Shown piece by piece: positions 42,001 to 54,000 of a DNA stretch of 64,000 nucleotides. The stretch's first letter is position 1, and every line of letters starts with the position of its first letter. The position numbers were made by a program, and so were the translations under genes. Where the stretch lies: contig JAYGXS010000003.1 of NCBI GenBank assembly GCA_036362985.1, positions 48,562,846 to 48,626,845 on the forward strand, in the 5' to 3' direction. The stretch is from Ligula intestinalis (taxonomy: Eukaryota; Platyhelminthes; Cestoda; Diphyllobothriidea; Diphyllobothriidae). Under the pieces are notes generated by a model. The model had not been told where the DNA came from and made no database searches. It saw only the letters and a program-made list of their open reading frames with translations.

Positions 42001-45000
42001 GCATTCGGGATCGTCGACTGGATCACCTCTCAAATCAATGTCAAGAAGAATCATGTGCGTAAATGAATTTGGACGCTGGACATAGCAGTAGATTGTTTAG
42101 CTGTCTTTTTTTCACGATCACTCAACTCTTTCTTGTTGCATTACCGACAGAGCTTTGAACGAACCCGTAGTTTCTCCAGTCTAGACGAATCCATGTATCA
42201 CCATTTACCCCCTTTAGACAGTTAATTCTTACGTTCCGCCTTAAGCTGTCTGTCCGTCCATTGGCCCTAACAGGCGCATTGCAGTGCCTAGGCCGTCATG
42301 TTCTCCGTCTTCACTTTCAGTAGCATTTAAGCCAGTTAGGCAGGCGAAGGTGATTGGATGCCACGGCAAAGCCTTGCGCGTCTGCGTTGTCATGTGCCTT
42401 TGAGGACGCGTCCTTCCCATTCTTCGATTCGTTCCCTAGTCACCCATCCTCTCCCACGGCTTATCCCCATTCGTCTACTTGTTTTTTCCTTCGTATACTC
42501 TTTCCTCTTTTTATACCCTTGGGCGGACTTGGCCAGCATTCTGCTCCATTTCTTCAAACCTCTTGGGATTTTCTTCCTTCTCCTCCTCCTCCTCCTCCTC
42601 CTCCTCCTCCTCCCGCACAACTCTACTTTACCCCGTCAGTCTAATCGACATCTTCTGCGTGGGCTTACGTTTCCAGGGGGCGGCTCAGCTGTTTACCGAT
42701 TTTTAATTGGACTCGGCTACAACAGTATTTTTTCTCGCCCCACCTGCATTTATCTCGGGTAATTAAACTGCTTTTGTCGCTTGCCCCCCGCCCCCTTTGC
42801 AGGGGTTTGGTGAAAGAGATGTTTGCTAGTCTTGCCGATTCGAAATATCATCTTATTTTGCCGACCTAGCACGGCAATAATTCGGGTTTGGCTTTAAAGT
42901 TGCCTGCTTCTCCCCTACTGGACTGACCGATATGGGCATAGAGAAAGACCCTGTCTGTGCCGTGGATGTGGTGTGGGGCCAGTCCGTGGACGTCTCGCTG
43001 ATAAGCAGTCTGGCCCCATTAACACCGTAGGCTATGTTGCCGTTATATTCCATAAAGTCTATACAGATAAGTAGTCTTTTTTCGTTTGTTCCAAAATGAA
43101 AGTTGTGCTATAGCTTTCATGCTAACTGGCTCTGCTATTCGGTTAATTCTTAGCCGATACTTCATGCAGACAACCAGGCAGTTGAGTCACCAACTTAGTT
43201 TCAGGTAAGTCGCTTAGATACCACGAGGAAGATGCAACCTTCAGTTTTATGGAAAGTGGGATTCCGAATATATTAAATCCGATGATTGTCAGTCTTTGTC
43301 CGTTTTGAATTTTATTTTTGCCCTCTTCATTACCATAATGGCGCACATATGTACAAAAAGGGCACCCAAAGGAATTTTTCCTACATATCCCTCAATAAAC
43401 TGATACTGATAACGGTATGCAGTCTAACGCTTTGTTCTGCTTGGTAAATAATATGAAAACAGCGAGCTTTTCTCTATTTGATCCGTCTTTGTTGGGGACT
43501 CACACCAAAGGAGTAGTGTATAAGCGAGCCTAACCCCACGCCATCACAATATTAATGTTGCTTGTGTTTCGTGCGATTACCTTCGCAATCCATTTTAACG
43601 TATGGTAAGAGTTTTTGAGGGACGCGCTAAGCTACCACTTGGTAGTCGGACTTCATAATTATGCATTTATGAAAGGTGAGGAATTATTTTCGCAACCCGT
43701 TTTATATCATTGTTACTAGAAGTGTTGCTTTGTGCATTTTGCAAATGTTAAACGCATCAACCCTTTTCTTCCTGATTTATTTCTGTGTTCTAATCGATGC
43801 AGTACTGCTCATTAAATGAATTTATCCATACTTGTTTAAAGCACCGCCGGGGTTACCTCGTTTAAATCCATATAAATACTGCCCCCTTCCTGTTTCTAAG
43901 TACCTTTCTTTCGCGGTGCTCTTAATAATCAACTTCGAGAGCGCAGAACTAGACCTCGTTTCGTCAAAAATGAAAGTTCTGCACCCTTCCAGTAGTAACT
44001 GGATGATTGTTGCTTCTGATTCTACCACTTGATACGCTACAAAAAGAAGACTCACCCTCGGCATTTTTTCTCCCTTTTATCTTTTCAGCCTCTTGGTGAA
44101 GACGGACTAATTGTTATCTGCTACACTAGCGGCACAACTGGTAAGGCAATCCTGATCCTTTGTCCCCACGCTGGTTTATTCTTTGGTGTTTTACAGCGAA
44201 GCAATCCGCAAAAAGTTGGTTTTGCCACCATGATAGTTTTGAAGAGCCGATCAGGATGACCTCACACTTATTACTTGTATCGTACACATTGCCCGTAAAG
44301 AGAAGGGAGACTGGAATGGCCATTTCCGGCTCATTATCCATCATCAGCCTGTCATTCCCAACCCCAGGTGATGCATTGTTGGTGTTTGTGCCTGGTTGGC
44401 CTTCTCCCAAATGACGGATGCTTTAAGCGATTTGCAAGGCTTTGGGAGCAAGCTTTACTTCGACATTTTATTCCTGTAGGGCTGGCCCAAATTCCGGCAT
44501 GATGTGTTTGTGTTTACTTTACTGTAACATACTGTAGCGTTTTGTCATCTGGCAATTTTGAATAGGCATATGTGCTTGAAAGCGTTTACGGCTTGTCTAG
44601 CGTTCTCAAAATTTTCTCACCTTTACAGTTGGCAGTCCATTTGCTTTTACTGTCGAACATACAGAAAATGTTCCCTTTGAACGTCGGCGTTAATTATGAT
44701 ATCGGCTGCAGCACCTATTTCGGCAACAGAAGATCCAGTGTTCCTGGACAGTTGCTGCGAAACTTGAATGTGTGTAGTGTGCCTAGCATACCAATTTTAT
44801 GATATTGTCTGTTACGTTGTGTTCCTTGCGAGGTATCTCTTTTAGAATACTGGTCGTTTTAGGTCTCAATTACTTGTCAATTGTTAACTTAAATCTGATT
44901 GCCAATAGAAGGGCAAATGCGAGTCTCAGGGAGCAGATGTGATCGTTGGGACAAGAACTTTATTCGGCTGACGTTTCTAAATCCGTTGCGGATCCACCGT

Positions 45001-48000
45001 ATGACAGAAACAGATAATTCATGCAGACAGCTGCAGTTTTATAGAATACAGTTGCTATGCTACTGCATACCTAGGATAATTAACGGCTTCCTCCTATCAA
45101 GAATGGTTGTCCGTTTGTGTGTTCATTACTTGATGGCCAGCTGCTGAACTTTAATCATCCCTATCGGACTTGGCGTGATGATTGCTGGGCCGCCTGGCTC
45201 TCTGGCTCTGAAGTTTGAAAATATGTTCGCCTGTGCGCTCCCCGAGTGACACATAATTTTGGCAAAACTGAGTCTTAGCACCGAATATTGGTTGTGCAGG
45301 TCGTCACACCTGTTGATAGACTGAGGGCACGTAGACCACGACTGAAGCAGCTCGCGATTCACACGATTGTCAACTCTCGCGAGAATTTCGACTTCATCAA
45401 ATTTGAATGTGTGGCCGGTTCTTGTCGAATGAGCCGCGACCTGAGAATTGACGTCATTTATTAGTACTGATGCCGCGTATTCGGCAATTAACATCTTAAA
45501 CAGTCTTTCAGTTTCTCAGGCGTAGTTGCTTTGAGCACAACTTCACCACATCCTATAGACGAATATAGATGTTTCTTGCCGTGGCAGTAGGTCTTTTGGT
45601 TTCATTATTGGCAACTTATGGTTGCCTTCGGTGCATGTGCAACTCCAAGTGACCTCTGAGAAGATGTCACTCCAGTTGGGAAGGGGTCACTTATGTGGCC
45701 CCTTTGTAGGACTCGAGAATCAAAACCTCCGTAATGCATATGGCCTTGCGCCCAAAATCCTTGTACGTTGGGGTTAGGGTCAAGCTAAGAACTGGTTATA
45801 AGTTTAAGGTTAGGACACGGGAATAAATACCCTTAGTGGAATTTAGCGCAAAGCCATCTGTCGTATGGGGGTTCTGTGTTTTACCGGAAGATGGGAGGGG
45901 GCATACATGTAACCGCCTATTGCGTCTGTTCCAGTCACTACTCTTACTCGTCAAACTCAATCGTGCAAGTTCACAGAACCACAGTGAAGCCTCGGCTAAC
46001 AAGCGGCTCCATCTACGAGCATTTCAGTGCACCACTAGCAGAAGAGTTGTTTAGTTTGACAAGCTTGCGTTCACTTAGGCAATTGTCAGTGCGTGTTTGT
46101 GTGCCTGTGTCCGCAGTTGAGTCTTGCTTCCAGGGCCTGAGCCCTCGGTCCCCCGCAGCCAATCAGTGAACTGATGCAGATTCACATGACGAGCTCGGTG
46201 CTGGAACGGACTAAACTTGTTAACCGAAGTTCTACTGTTGTAGGTGTAAAGGCGTCTTCGACAGGCAGTTCACGACAAACCCTTATCTCTCCCGATTTTA
46301 TTCTTCAGGTACACCGAAAGGCGCCATGATACTTAACAAAACAATGCTGGCGGTAATCGCAGCCACGTCCGCTGTCCTTGGAGAAGGGGTAAGTATTTAC
46401 AGATCGCCCCCACTCCTCCATCTCACTTTGTATTGCTTATCCATTCCACGGTTGTTTAGACTTATGAAACGTCCCCCCCCTAATTCAGGACATCTTTCAC
46501 AAACTAAGCTGGTCTACTATTAAGTGGGTGCTGTCAGTGCTTCTGCACAGCACGAATGCCACTTTCGCGCATTTTTAAATACCTGTTTGGGTGCTGGAGC
46601 AACGGTGTCGATTTGTGCTGATGGTGACTATCAACACCGAGGATGATATTTAGGCAAGCTATTGCATAATTAGCTCGTTATTGCTAATTATCACGTAGGC
46701 ATCCATCGCCATCGATATAGTCTCCTCTACTTCTTGCTGGAGCTCACATTTTGCTTTGAATCGACGCCTCTAACTGACTTTTTGCCGTATGGTTGTGGAG
46801 TTCTTGCGTACTCATAGTTTGACCTCTCCAGCTGGTTCGATTATTAGTCTACCGTCTGTGATTTGTTAAAAGTTCAAGCACACAGCAACTAACACAACAC
46901 AGTTAGACCGTTGCGAATGGCGGTGTCAACCATGTTGCCCAAGGAAGGGTGTACGCAGATAGAGATGGTGACTTGTGTGCAGCATCTGCCGCGCCAAATC
47001 GTTCCTCACTTACATGAACTTTGTGCTCTGACTGAGTCCGGCCAACCCTAGGCAGGCTCCGTGAAGTGGCTGGCAAGGTGAAGCAGTCTGTTTAAGCGTA
47101 TCACACCCACGACCGCATAATGAAGCAGCTTTGTCACAGAAACAGAAGGCCACGTCTTTTTAGCACCTCATAATAATTTCAAGCGGATCAATTCTTTTAT
47201 GCTTATGAGTGCGTGGTTTGACCCCACTTTCTCCCATGTGCCAGTCTGCTGTCTGAGCCGATCAGCCCCTTACTGCTGGGATTAGGCGCAAATGGCTGGC
47301 GCGGCGTGATTTGCATTCGTGGTGGGTTGAGTCCATGTCCACACCGCCTTATGACATCACGGCGTGCGCCGTTGGTTGAAAACTCGGCCGCGCCTCTTGG
47401 CCACGCGAACGAAGGAAGTGATAGCAGGATGGTGTATCAGCATAACTGCTGATGAAGTTGGAGTCCGATATCCAAGCCTGCAATAGTTCTCGTCCAGTCT
47501 TATAACTGACCCATGCAATTATCCATGTACACGCGAGGTTAACTTATCCGCCTTCCTTCAGGGTGTATGTAGCGATGTGAGACAGTGGATCACCTCTCGG
47601 CACTGCCCGTTTGTATTTCTTTATTCGCAAACCAAGTCATCTTGTCTACCCCGTATAGTGGCGAGAACAGTCGCGACATGGAACTTAATAAACGACACCA
47701 AACTGCTCATCTAAGTCCAGTTAATACTTTATTTGCATGATTCGATAACGCATGGCAACTGTCGGACGATGGGTGGCAACAAGAACCTGGGGCTCGTATA
47801 TTCGTTTCCATTCATAACAAGTTTACCTGTTCAGGGAAGCCGAAAGGATGCCGTCTAACCAAGCCCAGTAAGCACTTAATGTAGAGGTGAACGAACTCCT
47901 TCCTCTACGCACTGCCACTATGCGCAAGATAAACTTAAAACCAACTTCACACAGGCAAAATGAAAGTTCTCCAATAAATCTTTGCCAAGTAACCCTGCTG

Positions 48001-51000
48001 TGTGGGGTTTCCCGTTACTCAGTCGACACAAGTCTGTTGCCGTCACCGTGTTGCTAAGATCAATGGTGAAATAGTTCGGTTTCCAAAAATTTTACCTCTC
48101 AGTATTTCCGTAAGACTAGGTTGTTCTGGGTGCAGGAGGCGTGACATCCAGAAGTAAGGATATTAAACTTCGTTACTGTTGCATGAGTAGGGCAGGTAAG
48201 GGAGTCAAGTCTTATTGATTCGCCTCTGTAAGGGACACATTTGTTCCTTCATTACCATCCTTTCCTGAAACTCCCAATCATTTATTTTTTAGACTGTATC
48301 TGAAGAAGAAACTCATCTCTCCTTCCTTCCCTTGGCGCACATCTACGAGCAATTTGTCGAAGTATGTTTACCAGTACCTCCCCTCAAGCCCATTTATGCG
48401 TTTTTTATGAATAGATACCAAAGTCTAACATGTCGGTTTTTGAGTTTTTTCTTCTGGTCCGACTTTACAGGCCAGTACAAGAACCCTTCTTTAGTGGCTA
48501 TGGGAAAACGATCGCAAGTGATAAGTCTTTCAAGGCTCAGTGCCTGTGTGCCTGGTTGGATTGCTCCCCCCCCCGCCATAACGCGGACCACGTGATAGAC
48601 ACACTACATCAAGAGGCCAAATCAGGGTACGGCCGGCATTATTCGGTTTGCGCTCCCACAACAGATGCTGAACATGGGGGAGGCGGGATGGCACGCGTAC
48701 GGTCGTTTTCGGCTGCGCCAGCCACCTGCGCCCTCCCCATCTCTGGTCTTCTTGACCCTGTCTTGACACGGAGCACAGATGGATGAGGGAAGAGAGAGCG
48801 AGTGTGTGTGTTAGATGCAGTGAAAGTCTGCTATTGCTTAAAACTAACTCACGCGCAAGTCGCCGTTCCTGCATCACCTTGTGGTGGAGCACATAGCAAA
48901 TATCTTCGGAAGCGATAGCCAAACTGTCGTGCTTGGCTGGAAATGAAACTGGGGCGTCTAGCCACGTGAACATAGAGCGCACTAAGGATGTATAGGTGGT
49001 TGTCTACCTTCCCGCCTCTTGTTACACTGGTATATCCAGGGCGGTGTTTTAGCCGTTAGAGGTCATCTTCCTACTCTGCACTGACCCTCATTTTCGTCCC
49101 TGGGCCTCTACTCTCATTTACACCTCTGGTTGTCCTTAACCACGTTCGCCTATGCGTTTTCGCTGTGCCAGTGCTGATGGCCGCGTTTTCATTCAATTCG
49201 GGTTGAGGGACGTCTACTCACGTCTCTGACCCGGTTTGACGCCTGCTCTTCCGCTCAGTGAACTGCTTCGAGAGAACTCAGTAGACTTCAGAAGAGGCCA
49301 CACGATGATTGGTGGAAGTTCTCCCGTATGCTAGGTCTGGATTGTTTTACTAGCTGTGTGACTATTTTTTCTAAAGAGTGAGCGCGTGTTTAGAATTTGC
49401 GCAGTGTTCAACCTTTAGAGCAAACGGAGTCGTTCTTCACACCTCCGTCGTGTATCCTTTTGAGCAGTCGTTTACGGTATACTGTATGAGGCCTATACTA
49501 TGGTGTCTTTGTTTAAACGTATCAGCGCCAGCCTTCAAAAAACAGCGAGGACCTGGTCTGTTGTCTTTAGAAAACAGTGGCACTGTCGTCTCGCCTTTCA
49601 GCAGGCGAGAATCAGCGGCCAGATTGGTGTTGGAGGAGTGGTCAGTGGCTGTCTGCTTTATTCAGCCGCATCACCTGCCGTGTGTTTTAACCGTGCCTAA
49701 CGCACGAACTTTGACCTACCCTGGTAATTATACGGCGTTGAGCGCTGGCAGGCTCGTTGACCTCTGTTTCCCTTTGCGGCCGTCCTGGCTGCGGCAGCTG
49801 TGTCAGCTGGCGGCATCCGAGTGGACTGGTCAGCCATCGCTGCTCGTGCGAATTGGCTTAGGGACATTTTGACGCTTCGGCAAGGCAGCGTTTCCTGCGT
49901 AGTCGCATGGGCGCCCACTAGCTCTTCGTCCCTCTAACCTGAAGGCGTCCAAGACACGTTTAAAGTAAGCGTTTTTTTATTGCCTTGAGGCTGCGCACCT
50001 AGTCAAATCAACTACATATGTCCAAATTATGACCAGTCAGAAGTGTGCGGAGGGTTTTGCAGATTCTCGCTAACGTGTGCTGTCCGCGCCAGCATTTTTT
50101 GGCGGCCAGACTACAGGTCTATCTGATGAGGCTATGTTTTATTGTGACTATCGCAGCCATTTATGTGAGCATCTGTTAAAACTGGCTATATATTGCTAGT
50201 TGAAATATGGTTTTCCGCCTGACAGACTACACACTGTAGTGCAGGGCCATTTATTTCACCACGAACGTTTCGAGTACTCTTCAGGCTTAATGACGCCGTG
50301 CACGCAGTCCAGGTGGCGAGCAGCTTAAGCTGATTTGTTTTTTCTTATAACTATGTATGTTTGGCAGTGTGGAAATTGACAGGACAACTCGGCGCTTTAT
50401 GTGCTTAGCTGGGCGTCTGGAAGCGAGCCATTCTAAGGAGAGGATACTCTTAAAAAAACTAATGTTTCGGGCCACCAAAATGCAATTTTTAAGCAAAAGA
50501 TAACTGAAAAGGGTAGCTGACTCTGCTGTTGTGCCGACCTGTCAGCCTGAAAGTTTACGTGAAGAGAGGGAGTTTCGGTTATACCAGTGTATCCTGAAGA
50601 AAGTCATACTATATATGCCTTCCTATCGCAGTACTGTGCCTCCTAAACGGGCCGCACAGTAGATGCGCTGGACTAACATGGGATCCAGATCAGTGCGCGG
50701 CGGGCGTTATTCGGTTTGCGGGTCGATAAAAATTCCGAACATGGAAGAGGGGGAGGGGGTGACGTAGTGGCACGCACAGGGGCACCTTCGGCCGCACCAG
50801 CCATCTGCGCCCGATCCCACCTCCAGTCTTATTGACTGTGTCTTGACACCGGACACAGGTGGGTTAGGAAAGAGAGAGACAGAGTGCGGTAGATACAACA
50901 CAAGTCTGCTATCAGTTAAAACTAATCCACGTGCAGTTCGCTGTCCCTGCACCACCCTGTTGTGGATATCAGGGACACACCGATGGTCGAACCACACTAC

Positions 51001-54000
51001 CGTCTGAGCTGTCGTCTTTTATTTACATAGACCACTTTAAGGGATACTTTTGGCGGAAGACCTGCAGAGCCACGGCCGTTCTTCGTTCCAGCGTTCATAC
51101 CCAGCGTTAACCTTGATAGTCAAACTAACGATGCCTGAAATGCGTATACCAACATTTTCGACGAACTAGACGCAGCGAGAATGAGTGCAGTGAGGAGGAC
51201 CGGTTGGTGCACAGCGCACATTGACCTTTGGCTGAATTCGACTTGAAGATTCCACCGTAGGTTTTTTTCCAGTTAACTAGTAAACCTGACCCTCTCAATA
51301 TCCCCACCACTGCTGCGCTGATGGTATACGGAGTGCTACGTACCATTCTGTTCAGCCATTTTATGTTGTATGCACCAGTTCTCTTTGTTCATATACCATG
51401 CATCACAGACGCTTAATATAGTCCATGGTTTATTAAGAGAGAGAGGCATCCAGAATTTTCAGCCAAAATGGCTCCTCTTTATGAGGCCAAGGGATGAGTT
51501 AATAAAATATTCAAAGATCTAGAGGTTTACTCAAGATCCACGTCTATTATGGAGGCAGTTCTAACCTCATTTCCCGTTTATTTACAGGCAAGGTAGCGTG
51601 CTAGGAACTGGAGTACAGAGTGCTGATATGCCGATGTATGGCGGGTCGTATGTCGGAAACCTTCGGGCCATGAATTCAGACTGTAGCGGATAGGCAACCC
51701 CACCAAGAATGCGATCAGCAAATTGCTTGACAGTTGCCACGTGTCGCTGTGTTATAATATCAGCTAAAAAGGCATTAAAACATCGTCAGCTGAGGATTAA
51801 ATGCAGGCAATAGCTGTTAATTCGCACAACTGTCACCCTCACCCCAGGCGCAGTGCGCTCGATCAAAACTCGGGTTGACCTGTCATTCTGGCCTGGCGAC
51901 ATGTTTTGGTGCTGTGTGTGTGTGTGTGCTTGTGTCTGGTCTAGGAGGAGGTGGTGGTGGCGCTTCTAATAGTCTGCACCCAGAAGATGTTTCCGTTACT
52001 CGGTCCTGCCATCAGCAACAGCACAAAGACTCGGCGGTAAACAAAAGTGTTCCCGCTGGTGCGTTTTTTTGTTTCGATGCTTGTGTGTGCGCACAAATGG
52101 TCTGCTAGCAGAGAAGGGGGGGGTCGGGGGGGGGGGGGGGGGGCGCAGCTGAAAATCGCACGAGGACGGCGTAGGTGCGTCCGCACTCTGCCGACTGAGT
52201 CATACCAGTGATCACGCGATTCCCACCAGATGACCTAGACAACCTCGCATTAGGCCGCGCTCGCAGAATGCCCGTCTTCTGCGCCAGGATCTTGGCCTCG
52301 AAAGAATCAGCCCTCCCGCCCCCGCCCACGCGGCGATGGGGTTGATTTCGCACCAGGACTCACCAGACCGACCGCTGGCCCCCGACTTCCACCGTTACGG
52401 AACCACGCCGGGGGAAATCTAGGAGATAGACTTCATGGGGCAGTTGTACGCGCATTTTATTTACTCGGATGGTCCTCATAAAATAGGCGCAAATCCATTT
52501 CAGGTAGTTGTATTTGTGGTGAAATAAGTTGCTGAAACTGAGACTCCTTTGAAGGAGCCGTCGGCGTGTTTGTTGCAGAAATAGGTAGCGGCAGCCCTTG
52601 GTCTAGAACTTTCTATCTGCAAACATCGAATCGCGCCGAAACCACCAACGACACGATGAGCATTTGAGGTACCGTCAGAACACCGCTAACAAACATTATA
52701 ACTTCCTGCTTATTGAAGCATTTCTAATGTAGGCTCTATATAGCGTTTTAAATGCGGTATCTATGTAAAAATTTTATGGACAGTTTCTCTGGATTTTAAA
52801 TTTTTCAGTCTTGGCTTCTTTTAAATATTTCTCAGTCAAAAAGGCCTTTGTGTTTTTAGCTGTGTGGGCGGGCCTTCATTGGTGGCCTCCCGCTTGCCAT
52901 ACTACTAATACACTTACCGCCAATAATTGCAATCGTAACTCATCTTTCCATTATAACGCTTTTTTAAAAGTTACTTTTGAAAAGGGACCCTAAATAGGCA
53001 CAAGGACTGTGCACACTGCGCTATACATATTGACTGTATTCAGCTCGTGGCGTGTGCTGAAGGCATGCTTGTGAAACAATACTTATTGTATGGAACACAG
53101 TAAAGCGTCTTCTGGGACCATTTGTTTATTTGTCCGACGTTTCGAACTCTCATGCGGGTCAATTGTCAAGGGATGAAAAATGTCCAAATTGTGCACCTGC
53201 CTGTCGTCGTCAAAGTGGATGCTGTAGAAAGCCAACACAAACAAAAATGCAAGTTCCAGGGAGTAATTAATCAGCCATCAGAGGCGCTAACAGAAGCGGG
53301 TAATTCCTACACAGGGAGTTCCACTATTTATAGGATATAGTCGAAATGCTACTATGACCACTAAGGGCTCCCCTCTTATCGGTGATAATTCTCCGCTTGT
53401 GCGCTAATTACTTGATGACCAGTATGCGGGTCGTGACCTCATGAAAATTAATCACCCGTGCTGAACTTGGGCGCGGTGATTGCTCGGCCGTATGACTCTC
53501 TGGCGCAGGCATTAGACGACGCGTTCTCCTGTGCGTTCCCCGAGGGTCAAATTGCTTTGGCCAAACTGGGCCTCAGCGTCGAACATGGGTGGGGCAGATC
53601 GTCTTACTTTTTGATAGACCGGTGCCCGTAAAACATGACTCAAGCAACTCGCGACTCACTCGATTATTACCTCTCGCCATTTGAATGTGTGGCTGGGTCT
53701 CGTCGAATGCGCTGCGCCTCCGCACCGTTGCCGCGCTTTCGGCAGTTCGCATCTTGAGAATTCCTTCAGTTTCTCCAGCGTAGTTGCTTTGTCCGCTAGA
53801 CGACTCTATGTTTCTTGCCGTGGCAGTGGGTATTTTGGTTTCATTATGTCACCCCTAATGTTTTACGCTGGTTTGTGTGCTAGTCCAACTCCAAGCGGTG
53901 CCGGAATAAGGACGACGACCCCCGATGCGATTTTGACGTACGGAACTGCGCGCTAAAATGTGTACTCGGTACGATTTTGTCGTTTGTTGCGTAATTTCGT

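Noticed and set aside
42354..42762. Overlapping open frames with Leu, Ser, Pro or Arg runs
   Set aside because: The runs come from the (TCC)n microsatellite; no motif or conservation signal.
47940..48200. Possible minus-strand gypsy protease fragment
   Set aside because: Some residues looked suggestive, but no frame carries the D-T/S-G active site or flanking blocks.
49378..49872. 164-codon plus-strand open frame
   Set aside because: No recognisable domain, overlapping frames in other phases are just as open, and it lies within the ACSL intron between phase-consistent exons.
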